A DNA stretch of 64,000 bases, from NCBI GenBank assembly GCA_014529385.2, contig CM043954.1, forward strand, positions 94,507,247 to 94,571,246, in the 5' to 3' direction. The notes beneath the pieces were generated by a model that searched no databases, had not been told where the DNA came from, and worked only from the letters and a program-made list of their open reading frames with translations. Every line of letters begins with the position of its first letter. The stretch's first letter is position 1. Positions 51,108 to 63,538 of the stretch are shown here, in pieces. Source of the stretch: Adiantum capillus-veneris (taxonomy: Eukaryota > Streptophyta > Polypodiopsida > Polypodiales > Pteridaceae). The position numbers and the translations under genes are program-made.

Positions 51108-54100
51108 ATGGCAGCCTCGAAGTCACCGGCAAAGAGGAAAATAATGACCATCAAAGATTGTCTGGATGAAGTGGAACCCTTTGTCATTCCAGAAGGAACA
51201 TTAAAGCCCACTAGCACTTGGATATAAGAAGATCTGTTAGAGTCAAACGACCTAAAGATCTACCAGGGAGTGTTCAAGGACAATGAAGGCAATGTCATAG
51301 AGCTACCAATGCTTCCGAGAGAGATCAATGAGTTTGTACGAAGAAAAATGGCCAGGTACTTGGAGAAAATTGACCTCCACAACTACTTCGAAGCAATGCC
51401 GACAGGGGTGGAAATCAAAAGAGTATGGGAATTTGTAACAAGCATCAAAGAGGATGGAGTGGCCAAGGTAACAGATTTACAAGGCAAAGCAGATACAAAG
51501 ATCATAATCATGGAGTGGGTTGTAGCCCATGCACTAGACCTCTCCAATGAGGGGGACATCGTCACAAAAAGAAGGGATGAAGTCAAAGTGTACAAAGAGA
51601 AAAAGGCAAATTACACCTTTGAAGACATTGCCAACCCAAAGGTGGAAATTATGAGCCAGTTGTACAACCAGTACTTCCAAATGTGCACTAAGGGGCCACA
51701 GAAGTATAGGATGCCTCCAGGTGCAATTGCCACAACGTTTACTTGGGCAATGACAAAAGGCACCCCAAAGATAATCAACTATGCGGCATACATACATGAC
51801 ATCTTAGTAAAGATGGGCAACAAAAATCCAACCTACATAGTGCCAGGAGAGCTGATCACCAAAGTGGTTTATGGGGCACTACACGCTAAAGGAAGGTGGC
51901 CTGACGCCCCATCTCAGAATGAATGGCTAAGAGTAAAAGAAGACAAGGAAGATGAGCCGCAAAGGGCACCAAGGGTGGCTACAAGATTGAAGAGACGGCT
52001 GGAGCCAGTTGAAGAGGAGAAACCAGAGCAAAATAAATGAAAGAAGGAGTTTGCTCAAGTGCCGGCCAAAGAAACCAGTTCTCAGAAAGCGGCAAGACTC
52101 GAGAGGCTGATGGAGAGTTTCCGACCAGAAAGAGTCCTCAAGGGTGATTTAAACGAACTCTGGAAGCAATCTCTCGAGTCTATGTCTGGATCATCCAGAA
52201 GAGTGCAAAGGGACCGCTTTGAAGATTACATCAAAAATTTTGAGATTCTTGATGCTGCAGCAAAAAACATTCCCCATGTACCTTTCACAGAGGAGGAAGT
52301 AGAACAGATAAGGCAGAAACTGCTAGATGAACAAGAAATCCAAGAAAGAGAAAGAAAAACAAAAGCAGACAAGGACTTAAAGGGCAAAGCTATAGCTTTA
52401 CCAGATAGCCCTAAATCCAGCCCACATCCCTCACCACCTCCTATCAGCCCTCCATCAGAAGATAAGGAAGCTGAGAAGCAAGAGCAAAGGCAGGAACCTG
52501 AGCCAAAATAAGAGGCCAAGCCTGAGTCTAAGTAAAAAGGATTAGATGAGGCCTACTATGCATTTTTGGACCTGCTAGCTGCAGGCCATACAAAGGAAGA
52601 AGCCGCCACAGTCGTATTCGACTTGGTGAGGATAGGGCAGAAAAAACAGATGCAAGGCATTCGGCTAGTGGAACTAAAAGAAATTGCTAGCGACACGATA
52701 GACCTGCACCCACCCTCCAATGACTGGGACGTGGTGATGACAAAGCTAGCCGGATTGAGGGCACAATCTATGGATTCAGAGAAAGAGATGATAACTCTCA
52801 AAGCCACCAAAGAAAAGACCAAAATGGAAAGGGATTCTCTGCAGGCACAAAGCCAAGGGAAAAAAGAGAGGGAAGCTAACCTCCATGCCAGCTTGGAAAC
52901 GTCTCTACAAAACTGCCAAGCAATGGAAGAAGCAAATGAGGCAGTAGCAAAAAGAATACAAGCAACTAAGGAAGAGTGTCTGCAGCTTAGCAAGTCATTG
53001 CGAGATGCCAAAAGAGAAAAAGATAATCTGACACTACAGCTGGCCGAAGAATCGAAACAAGTAGAGGCCATGAGAAACGCCAAGGAAAAAATAGAGATAG
53101 AACAAGAAGCAATCCTAGTTGAAGTCCTTGAGCTCAACGACCAATTAAAAGTCAAAGATCAAAACATCCAGAGGCTGCGAGCATCACCTGCTAGAGTCAG
53201 AGCTACGAGCTCGACTAAAATCATTTCCGAGAGTCAACTATATGAAGAGCAAATGCAGGAACTTCAGAAGGAGCCGACTCTCGAGAAGAAGTAGAGGTTA
53301 ATGATGGCTGAAGGTTCTATCGTACTGCAAATAAGAATGGAGGAGGGCCAAAAAGCCCTGCAAGAAGAAGTGGAAAGCATAAAGAAAAAGCTCGAGGAGG
53401 CGGAAAGAGTAAACGTTGAACTTAATGACCTCCTCGTGAATATGGGCGGAGAAGCTGAAGCGGAAAAGAAAACACTCCTCAGGCAAATTGAGGAGTTGAA
53501 AGGCCAGCAAGGAGGAGAGGTAGAAAGCTCAGGGCCAGCCGCCAATGAGGGCATCGACCTCAACAATGTGGTAGATCCTGTGGACACACCCATGCAAGAC
53601 GAAAGCATAGCAGGATCCTCTCAAGAGCCACAGGATCTAACACAAGAAGAGGAGGAAAAATTGTGTAAGGAAATAGAGGAAGAGCTGAGAGAAAGCACGA
53701 AGGAAGCCTTGGAATGGGAGCAGAGGGTCTTCAAATCTATGACAACTCAGAAGATCGACGCCATCAATCTCAAGCGCGAGTGGATTCAACCCTCTCTCCC
53801 ATATCCATTGCTGAAATATGAGGCAGCTACAATAAACAAGCGGATCAGAGAAGAGCCAACGGTACCTCTTTACAATGCAGACACCTCGAAGCCAGAAGGA
53901 GTTAAGCTTATAGTGGATTCTCAGTCAAAGTGGAGGAAGGCTTGGCTTACAAAGTACCCACAATACCTAATCCGCCTGGTAGAGGCACCTAAAGATATCA
54001 GAGACAATTTCAGCTTCTGTCCCCTGCCAAGGGTTAGGACGTGGAAGGCACAGGAAATTTTGCAAAGAAGCCAACCCACTTGGATGAATTACCCAAAGCT

Positions 54101-54499
54101 GCTGGGAGAATAATTATCCAATACATGGTGAAAACCCTAACGGGTGCCATAAATTTGTTCACTGGCTCACCTGACCTTACATGCATTATGATGAGAAAAA
54201 TCTGTAGAACCATCTTAGCAGTGTTCGAGACCTTCAAGCCAGGCCAGGTGACCGACAGCATATTCTTCTTCCAAGATACATACAGATGTGCTTATGATCT
54301 GTCAGGTCAGCCTTCCAAGGAGTTGATACATGCGCTGTATCAAAGAATCATGTTTCTACCATCCTATCACCTCCAGGCTTTTGAAGAAGCATTCTATACG
54401 GGATTCTTCACCGTGAGTACAGATATCTTTGGCCCAACAATGCTGAACCTACATGCCAGGTACGAATCACTGCTAAAGATGAGGGAAACGATAAGATGA
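51108..54499 (+). pseudogene. Element A long coiled-coil ORF, copy 2 (damaged)
   Basis: Same protein as copy 1, about 95-97 percent identical DNA by eye. The frame from ATG 51108 has TAA at 51225 (shared with copy 1), TGA near 52038 (GGA in copy 1), TAA near 52509 (shared), TAA near 52533 (CAA in copy 1) and TAG near 53292 (CAG in copy 1). An indel near 54105 shifts the frame, after which the C-terminal block is open to 54499. Without the 10-bp insertion of copy 1, the N-terminal domain runs smoothly into the proline-rich linker (about 52420-52470). The long coiled coil is at about 52780-53510. The shared stops show the common ancestor was already damaged, or that the family tolerates them. 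Confidence 0.6.
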
Positions 54500-54535
54500 A
54501 GCAGTTGATCAAGGCCATGTCGCGGACGACATGAG

Positions 54536-54550
54536 CAAGGAGGGGGGGAG
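54536..54550 (+). other. Polypurine tract of element A, copy 2
   Basis: Same purine run as at 3461-3475, directly before TGTTATAAG at 54551. Confidence 0.7.
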
Positions 54551-55479
54551 TGTTATAAGCTGGACACACCCCACGGCATCGAACTACTCGGAGGACTATT
54601 ATTTTTTGTAATTATTCATTAGGAAAACCTGATTTTTCACCTTGTAATTATTGGGACTTACAGAAGTTTCCAGATTGTATCCCAGTTTTGATAGTTAGAT
54701 TGAGTAGATGGTTGATTTTGAAACTTTAGGGTTTGAGAAATTGTAAGGTATATATACCACTTTTTGACCTTAATGAGAAACCTTTTGTCATTTTAAACAA
54801 GTTTTAAAGTCTGTGAATGGGCGTACTGTGTACGAGAGAGAGAGAGTGTGAGATTCATCTTGACGCTACGTGTGCTCTGGAGGTCGGAATCGAGTGCGGA
54901 GAAGTGCAGCGTGTTGCCCCCGACTAGAGCTACGCGTCGATACCAACATTGCGCACGTACGGACTGGCTTTGTGAGCTCCTTCTACGAGCTTCATCGGTT
55001 GTTTGGGTGAGCATACGTTGTCCAATTTTTCATTGTAGCATATCCACGCGTTCACTTTGAGTAGAACTACACATTAGACACTTTAGATTTTGGAAACGAA
55101 GACCTGCAGATTTCGGCCAGACATCCTACGTGTTTCTGCACCAGGTGTTTTGGGTCGGGATTTTTGTTCATAGACATTAGGGAGAGTGACCTATTGGTAT
55201 TAGTAGGGTCTCCTTCAAGTTCTATGGTATTTCGAGATTGTTTGATGGGTGTTTGGCTCTAGAAAGCGTTGTAGGAAGTTTCCTCTTATGCACTCTTGAA
55301 GGCTGTGACTTAGACAATTGGTAGAGACCTCTGTAGGAATTAGTTAGGAGTTGGTCGAGTGTAGGTTGACACCTTATTTTTGCTTCCACGTGCCTACGGG
55401 TCGAGCTTCTTCCTTAGCTGACATTACATGTTAGGTGAGTTCTCGCTGTGCTGACGTTCGTCGCGGCGTATCCATCCAA
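54551..55479 (+). repeat. 3' LTR-like block of element A, copy 2
   Basis: Counterpart of 3476-4404, with the TATA-like box at 54749-54756. The right end is set by analogy with copy 1 (CCAACA) and is uncertain for the same reason. Confidence 0.5.
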
Positions 55480-55659
55480 CAATTGCACCATCATTGCCCA
55501 CCCCCTCGTTGAACATTTATGTTCAACCACACATAGGCTTACTGCAATAAAAAAAAACACCAAAAACAAACTCTCTATACATTGCAAAACACCCACTATA
55601 TGTACAAAATTGACACGTGTAACCCGCGCGGTCTTTGTTCATGCGGGTTGCCCAACCCC

Positions 55660-57208
55660 CTGCTTTAGTTGTCATCAACTGCCTGGGTAGAACGCGTTCC
55701 ATTGGTCCCTTTTATCCACCTGCAACACCCTCACATAGTGCCACACCAAGGGCACATATCCAACTGCATATCCAAACCGCCGTCAACATGCTTCTACCAC
55801 TCCAAGCACTCCTTGGCAAACTGCCCACTCGCAACAAAGCTCCTCCAAGAAAACCAAATAGAGAACCTTCGTTCTCGCCATCCAAAGACTTGCTTGTACC
55901 ATCACTCGCACCAAACAGACCTAACATATCTGACTCGCCCTCCCATCCATGTAAAGCTAGATCCTGTACCTGATCAACATCATACTGCACAACCGTTTTT
56001 ATCACCATTCCTTTTAACCACCACTCACAGACCTCCTTAGAAAGCTTGGACACTGCCTTGAAATCTGCATCACCTGTCATAGAGGGCATTAACTCTGTAG
56101 GAATCAAATCTAACTTTGACTGCGTACTATCTTTCTCACCTACCATGAACTCAATTCTAGCATCGTCGAGCTCCTCCTCGTCAATTGGCCCTTCAAGGTC
56201 AATACATGCTTGTCCGCTGCAATTACCCGCTCTTATACTACTGCATCCTCAAGCTCTACCAAGGAAGAGAGAAACTGGTTCTCTATCACCTCCTCCTTAT
56301 CCTTTTCCATAGGTACAACTGCTCTAACCCTTTTGGAAAAATGTTGCACGTGTTGTACCACCATGGCATACTCCACTGCCACCTTCATCAACATGGCCAC
56401 CAACATGGTACCACACACCAGTTTTACCCACTCCTCACCACCTGTAGGGCTAAATTTCTCCACTTGGTCTTCACTAAGCACTTTGGTTTGCACTTTATGC
56501 TGCTCCTCGCACACATTTATAGTCTCTCCACTCACATGCAAGAGGTCAAACTCATCATACTTGGATTGGGATGACTCAATCTCCCAACTCGTGTCCGCGT
56601 CCATAGAGCTATTGTCACTAGACCCAACCTCCTCTTCGGTTTCAAGCTCAGGAACCTCTTCTAGCTTCACCGCTTCAACCTCGTCTGTAAACCACACTCC
56701 TTGCTCTTTACCGCACTCCAATGGAACTTCTACAGCCGCACTTGAACTTGGTAGCACATCCTTTGTCCACTCTAGAACCACCTGCACTTCCTCCACAATT
56801 GGAACCTATCTAGCCAGCATCTTTGGCATAGGAACCATCCTGTCTCTTTGTAGCCAATGAACCCTTGGTTCTTCTTGCACGTGCACTTCTCTTTGCATCA
56901 CCTGTGGCTCGGCTAGCATCGCATCACACTGCCTTGGCTTCACCGCAATTGGCAAAACTTGCCTAGCCTCGCGCTTTTTCAAAATCTCTTTGGTTCGCCC
57001 TCTCGCTAGAGCTACCGCCTCTTCATACGACATTGGGTCATCTACCTCCAGTGTATCTCGCACTTCCTCATGCAGGCAATCCATGGATTTACACAATTTC
57101 AAAAAATAGGTATTTTTGCAGCAGTTACCTTGACTAACTTCCCCCATAGGGCTTCGAACTCCTACTCGAATTTTTGAAAATCTCCCTCCAAGCTTTTCTT
57201 TAAACTGT
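55660..57208 (-). pseudogene. Element C gag remnant, copy 2
   Basis: Minus-strand frame from the B insertion at 57208 down to about 55710. The segment at 57147-56806 is followed in frame, after one TAG, by 56796-56233, and after a shift by 56146-55712. This copy has no copia insertion, so it shows how the two parts of copy 1 join. The capsid-like N-terminal part is missing because element B cut the gene in the middle. The TAG between LAR and VPI is shared with copy 1; a TAA near 56235 is private (GAA in copy 1). Confidence 0.55.
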
Positions 57209-58842
57209 TGATAGCCGTTTTTCGGCTCTCCATAATTGCCATAGTAAGCTACCTCACCCTACCAAAATCACCCAAACACTATGGCTATCCCTACCATTTC
57301 ACTGTAAATAGGTGTGTGTGAATTAGGGGACTTTTTCCATATCTTCTTAAAAAACCCTCAGCTAGCTAGTCACTGGGCTAGGTGAGCCAAAAAAAATTAA
57401 AAAAATAAAAAATAAAATAAAAGTATATTATGGCCTCTTTGTGTGTAAATATTTCATTGTATATATGGCCTAAATATAGGGATTTTTTATAATTATTTTG
57501 GTATTTTATTTAAATATTTCTACTTAGGTGTGTGTTTTATTAAACCTATGTACACCTTCTTTCATCCTCTTACACCATAATTATATTTTTTGCCAATATG
57601 TACATACTCTAACCTCATATTTTTCCTTTATACAAATCACTCCCACATTTTCACCCTCACCCTCGTGAAAACAAAAAATTGATTTCTACTCATTGGTTAC
57701 TTTTATTATATTATTTACTTTCATACCTTTTCCTCTTTCACCCAAAATAATTCAAGGAGGGACCATATCATATGATTCCAATATCTTTCCATATCCATAA
57801 CTCCTCCATATTTTTATTATTATTTTTACTCATTATTCTAACACCATGTGCTCATTGAGCTAAAGTCCATGAATAGTCCATACACTAGTCCCACCATGTA
57901 TATATTTCTTTATTCACCAATAATCCTCCTCCATGCATGTGTCAAGGGCAACTTGGATGCTTTGTATTATGATATGACAAAGGAGGGGCTCACTCTTGGA
58001 TGCATTGTACAAATTCAACAAAGGAGGGGTCCACTAAAAGACTTTTGCAGGCATAAAAAACAGGCTTTTTGGTGAGAATTTTGGCACCTATCTCCACTCC
58101 GAATTTGGAGCGGTGGTCAAAAGAGAAAATGTAGCCCACGCTCTGAATAATCACCTCAAAGTTTTTCATGATTTTTGGAGCTACCAGCGGTGAGCTATGA
58201 TTTTTTGAGTGGACCCCAGTCTGCCCACTTTTCTCACAAGTAGCCCATAGTCTTCTCTCACCTCTTTCCACACTTCTACACACACACACACACACACACA
58301 TTTCTCTCAATCCCTCACTCAAACCTGCACCTTCAATGGTTTCTCTCACCTTCCTCACCATTAACCTCCCCACTTACTCCCATAGCTCTCATATGAGCTC
58401 TCCATGTACATACACCATCTCTATGCCTCTCTCTATTATCTCCAAAGTACAATTCCATCTTACTCCTTATATATATACATAAATTCAGCATGTGTACCAT
58501 GATTAACCTCTGCAAATAAAGAGATATCATCAACGGAATTACCATTTTCATCGCGATAATCAACCTTGGCGGCGATGGCGTAAAGAAGGGAAGACGAAGA
58601 AGAAGATCGATGGTCATTTTGAGAACCTACACAAGTAAGTCCAAAACTTCTTCAAGCTTCACCATCACAAGGATTTGCTCACTTCATTCAACCATCTTAC
58701 TCCAACCATCCACCTCATTCTACCCATTGTAAATGTAACATTAACTTTCTAGTGATTACTAACACTAACCACTAACATACTAACACAAAATAGCCATTGA
58801 TCTAACCATAAAAGACACCTCACCTCAAGACATGTGTATAGT

Positions 58843-58885
<43 letters not shown>

Positions 58886-59910
58886 CTTCCTTAAAACTTA
58901 CTTTCACCTTATCTACCATCAATAATGCTCTCTTTTGAGCCCACACCCATGACTCAAGCAGACAAAGAAGGCCCGCAATGTTTTGATATTCAAAAAAATC
59001 ATAATCCTGATTTGTTAGCTTGTAAATTAGGATTTCCAATAATCTTAATATGGGGTCTCCAACCTATAAATAGGCCCCTCTCCTTCTTGTAAAACAACCT
59101 CCAACATCTCACATAGCACCCCAACACTCTATGCGTGAGGAGAGACTTAGGTGTAGCAACCACTTGTGAGATTCACTCTTGGTGTGAGAGAAGCCTTCAA
59201 GCTACACATTGCAAGTGGGAGAGCGTGAGTTCCTCAAATCTCAAAACCACTATTGTATATGCTCCTTCATCATCAATAAATTGAGGTTTGGTGCATCAAA
59301 GGCGTGATTCGACGTTCAAATCTTCGTCCTTCCATTTGTGCAATACGGTTTGGTGAATTCAAGGTGACTTGTGTATTTGAGTTTTTATCGATTGATCTTG
59401 ATTTTAGAAAGTTTTTTAGTGTGTTTTTCATTGCCAGTTTTGTGTCCATTGTAAGAGGGTATTGTGGTGAGAGGTCTCCCACACCCTAAGACAGTGTGTG
59501 TGTGTTTTGGCAATGATTAGCAATCACTAAGCATTGAGTGAGTTTTGTACAAGTTCTACGATAGCATCATAACGAACCATCTCCATTTGCAAGTCACAAA
59601 TAAGGTATTACGCAAGATCCTTTCCTCTCTCTCTTCCCTTTGCTGTAGCTCTCTCTGGTCCATTTCATGTGTGTCTTGGTGTGAGGTTGTTTGTGTGTGT
59701 TGTGTGGTGCATCTTCTTGGTTGTGCCAAAATCTCTCTTGCGTCCTAGTTCGCATACCATAACTAGGTGGTGCCCCTATCTTGTTTTGGTTTGGCTGTGG
59801 GTTTGTTGTTGTGTTGTGCTTGTGGTTGCCCCAGCCCCAATTGAGCAGCACGGGAGCCTTGAGGGGTGTTTAGAGGTCGCCTCTCTTGTTGCCCGCCCCG
59901 GACCACCTCA
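57209..59910 (+). repeat. 5' LTR of element B
   Basis: 2,702 bp, TGATAGCC...CCACCTCA. It contains a TATA box at 59065-59072, a (CT)n tract at 58845-58882 and a (CA)n tract near 58274-58299. Short open frames inside are not supported. Confidence 0.9.
59065..59072 (+). promoter_or_regulatory. TATA box in B 5' LTR
   Basis: CCTATAAATAGGCCCC, about 845 bases before the LTR end, as in element E. It is the likely promoter for the B transcript. Confidence 0.6.
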
Positions 59911-59914
59911 ATTT

Positions 59915-59932
59915 TGGTGCCCCCACGGAGGA
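59915..59932 (+). other. Primer binding site of element B
   Basis: TGGTGCCCCCACGGAGGA begins four bases after the LTR end. It shares its first 15 bases with the site of element C (11646-11629, minus). The tRNA is not identified. Confidence 0.65.
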
Positions 59933-60200
59933 CCGATTGTGTGCTTAGTGTTGTTGTATTCCATGAATGCTTGAATTTTAGTATAATCAAGTAGATTTCA
60001 TGAATCATGAAAACATGTATGACCGAGTTTAATTTCAAGGAAACAAAAATTGATCTAGAATATGGTTCGGATTATGGATAACATACGAAAGGAAAAAAAC
60101 ATTTTCACATAAAAGTCTAGAATTCATGTTGAAAGACCTTTTGTAGTTAGTTGATGATTGTCTGGAACTAATCTTTGTGTGGTTCTAGCATTGAGAGACT

Positions 60201-62390
60201 ATGACACGCTATACCTTTGATGATATCCCAATCTTCTTTGGAAATCCAGAAGAAGATGTTGATGATTTTCTTGTTGATTTTAGAATGGTTTGTCATATCC
60301 TTGGTAAAAGGGATGACATTGAAAAAGGGGATTTTCTATTGCTATGCCTTAGAGGCAACACTGAGCAATGGTTTTGGAGTATGTCTTCTCAGATTGAAGA
60401 TGGGTATACCCAAATTTCCAAAGCTTTGAAGGCCAGATTCTCTAAAGTTCCAACAACGGAGAAAGCATGGGTTTCACTACGGAGACTTCAACAACATGGT
60501 GAAGACTACTATGCTTATGAGGATATTTTTTCTCGTCAATGGGAAGGTTGTGGATTTAGTTCTACATTTCCAGATTATGTAAAAATGGATCAATTTATTT
60601 CGGGTTTGTCTCCATTCCTAAAGACTAAGGTTACTTGTAGTGGACCCTCTACCTTTGAAGAAGCGGTCACTATTGCCCGAAGGAAGTTTCACAAGTACTT
60701 CTACATCAAAAATGGTTGCCATCATGCTGGAAGAACCAACCATCATGAAAGTGTTTCTATCAAGGAGTCATCTCCTTTGCCATACTTGTCTCCTTCTACT
60801 CCGACAAATGTTGAAGAAGTTACTTACATACCAACTGATTATTCAAGTGCTAAAGTGTGTGGCCAAGATTCAAATGTGGAATCTCTTTCTTCTACCTTTA
60901 TCACAAGCATGAAAAAATCAACACAAGATATCTCAAATGGCATTGATGATTCAATAATGGATACATCCAACCTTTTGGCGGAGGATCAATTTCTAGTCCG
61001 AGCAGACGAAGCTTTTGTGCAACATGACTCTATGGAGAATGAAGACCTTGAAGGTAACCTTGATCTTATGGAATGTTCTGAGAGTGTATCTTGTCTAAAA
61101 GAAGAGAGTGAAGAAGAAGATGAAATCATAGGTGGAGAGATCATAGACCACATTGATCATAAAGAGATGATTGTGTACATGGAATGCCAACTCCAAAACA
61201 AATTAGAAGAGTGTGAGTTTAATCCATGTGAGGATAATCTTGAAGAAGTGTTTGAGGATGTTGAAAAGCATTGGTATGACCCATGTATGTTAAGCATGGA
61301 GGAACCTATAATGCAAGAAGCCAAATTTTTTGCAAAATCAAACAGTAATCCATCAACCTTTGAGGTGGTACGATGTGAGGAGTTACAACCTTGCCAAAGG
61401 GGGGGCTTAGAAGGGGATGAAGAACATGGGAGAGTAGTAAAAAATAAAATCATAAAAGGAAACTATCAGAAGGGTATCATTCTCTCCAATGGTGTTTTAG
61501 TGGGTGGCTCTTCATTCATGGGACAATCTCTTAGCAAGAAAATCCAAACTTTGGAAACCCCAATCATCTTCACATTGGGTTTCACCTCTTCAAAGTCAAC
61601 TTCTCCTCTCTTCACATATACCTTTCATCGAGGGCACCATACCTTCTTAAGTGGAGGAGGACATGAATACTTGGTGATGAACGGAGGTTTCCAAACCTTC
61701 TTCATTTGGTTCTTTGGTGTATGGAGGTCGCACATTGTGATGCTTCTGGTCTTCATCATAGATGAAAAACTTGTTGATTGCTACATGTGGATATTTCATC
61801 AATCAGTACCAAAATCTATTCTCTTCCAATGTGTTGGAAGCAATAGAAACCTTCATCTATTATCTACTTATGTGGTAAACTATCTGCAATATCTTTCAAT
61901 AGCAGTTGGAAGCATGGATCAAGATTTCCTAAATCATAAAGGTCATAGAATTTTTTACTTGATGAGCCTACCCAGGTTGAATGAAATTTATGAGCTACAG
62001 TTTAGGAATTTGCTCATACAAGATCTTGAAGATCGTAGCAGATACATCAACTTTACACAGGAGGAAGAGCAACCAATCTTTTATATCACATTCATAGTGA
62101 TAGATGCAATGATGGACAACAGTAAAATCTACAAGTTTCTTCAACCAAAATCAGTAAGTGATTCCATACCATACATCTGGCTTTGGGAAAGATATTTCAA
62201 GATCTTTGATCCTGGGGGGTGCTTATGGAAACTCTCTCAATGGAGGAGGTTTACTCCGTCACTTCATTTCATCTTGCTATTGGCTCGGAGAACCTTCCAT
62301 ATCACACAAGGTTTTTTAATCATACAACAAAGGTTCTTCAAAGATAAGAGCAGACAAAGACAGACGTTACATAATATACATGTTGTATGA
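60201..62390 (+). CDS. Gag-like protein of element B (intact)
   Basis: A 729-codon uninterrupted ORF from ATG 60201, about 290 bases after the primer site. Residues about 1-175 look like a gypsy-type capsid domain: FFGNPEEDVDDFLVDF, LLCLRGNTEQWFW, then LRRLQQHGEDYYAYEDIF and MDQFISGLSPFLK. A long acidic, low-complexity middle (about 190-400) follows, with no CCHC zinc knuckle. The C-terminal 300 residues are hydrophobic in places (IVMLLVFIIDEKLVD near 515) and unrecognised. No protease or polymerase motif is present. It would supply particle protein for its own RNA but needs enzymes from another element, plausibly the E family. Confidence 0.75.
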   Translation: MTRYTFDDIPIFFGNPEEDVDDFLVDFRMVCHILGKRDDIEKGDFLLLCLRGNTEQWFWSMSSQIEDGYTQISKALKARFSKVPTTEKAWVSLRRLQQHGEDYYAYEDIFSRQWEGCGFSSTFPDYVKMDQFISGLSPFLKTKVTCSGPSTFEEAVTIARRKFHKYFYIKNGCHHAGRTNHHESVSIKESSPLPYLSPSTPTNVEEVTYIPTDYSSAKVCGQDSNVESLSSTFITSMKKSTQDISNGIDDSIMDTSNLLAEDQFLVRADEAFVQHDSMENEDLEGNLDLMECSESVSCLKEESEEEDEIIGGEIIDHIDHKEMIVYMECQLQNKLEECEFNPCEDNLEEVFEDVEKHWYDPCMLSMEEPIMQEAKFFAKSNSNPSTFEVVRCEELQPCQRGGLEGDEEHGRVVKNKIIKGNYQKGIILSNGVLVGGSSFMGQSLSKKIQTLETPIIFTLGFTSSKSTSPLFTYTFHRGHHTFLSGGGHEYLVMNGGFQTFFIWFFGVWRSHIVMLLVFIIDEKLVDCYMWIFHQSVPKSILFQCVGSNRNLHLLSTYVVNYLQYLSIAVGSMDQDFLNHKGHRIFYLMSLPRLNEIYELQFRNLLIQDLEDRSRYINFTQEEEQPIFYITFIVIDAMMDNSKIYKFLQPKSVSDSIPYIWLWERYFKIFDPGGCLWKLSQWRRFTPSLHFILLLARRTFHITQGFLIIQQRFFKDKSRQRQTLHNIHVV

Positions 62391-62423
62391 TCGGATAAAT
62401 GGTACATAAATGTACCATTATCT

Positions 62424-62437
62424 AAGGGGGGGGCTAA
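62424..62437 (+). other. Polypurine tract of element B
   Basis: AAGGGGGGGGCTAA directly before the 3' LTR. Confidence 0.88.
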
Positions 62438-63503
62438 TGATAGCCGTTTTTCGGCTCTCCATAATTGCCATAGTAAGCTACCTCACCCTACCAAAATCAC
62501 CCAAACACTATGGCTATCCCTACCATTTCACTGTAAATAGGTGTGTGTGAATTAGGGGACTTTTTCCATATCTTCTTAAAAAACCCTCAGCTAGCTAGTC
62601 ACTGGGCTAGGTGAGCCAAAAAAAATAAAAATAAATAAAAATAAAATAAAAGTATATTATGGCCTCTTTGTGTGTAAATATTTCATTGTATATATGGCCT
62701 AAATATAGGGATTTTTTATAATTATTTTGGTATTTTATTTAAATATTTCTACTTAGGTGTGTGTTTTATTAAACCTATGTACACCTTCTTTCATCCTCTT
62801 ACACCATAATTATATTTTTTGCCAATATGTACATACTCTAACCTCATATTTTTCCTTTATACAAATCACTCCCACATTTTCATCCTCACCCTCGTGAAAA
62901 CAAAAAATTGATTTCTACTCATTGGTTACCTTTATTATATTATTTACTTGCATACCTTTTCCTCTTTCACCCAAAATAATTCAAGGAGGGACCATATCAT
63001 ATGATTCCAATATCTTTCCATATCCATAACTCCTCCATATTTTTATTATTAGTTTTACTCATTATTCTAACACCATGTGCTCATTGAGCTAAAGTCCATG
63101 AATAGTCCATACACTAGTCCCACCATGTATATATTTCTTTATTCACCAATAATCCTCCTCCATGCATGTGTCAAGGGCAACTTGGATGCTTTGTATTATG
63201 ATATGACAAAGGAGGGGCTCACTCTTGGATGCATTGTACAAATTCAACAAAGGAGGGGTCCACTAAAAGACTTTTGCAGGCATAAAAAACAGGCTTTTTG
63301 GTGAGAATTTTGGCACCTATCTCCACTCCGAATTTGGAGCGGTGGTCAAAAGAGAAAATGTAGCCCACGCTCTGAATAATCACCTCAAATTTTTTCATGA
63401 TTTTTGGAGCTACCAGCGGTGAGCTATGATTTTTTGAGTGGACCCCAGTCTGTCCACTTTTCTCACAAGTAGCCCATAGTCTTCTCTCACCTCTTTCCAC
63501 ACT

Positions 63504-63538
<35 letters not shown>

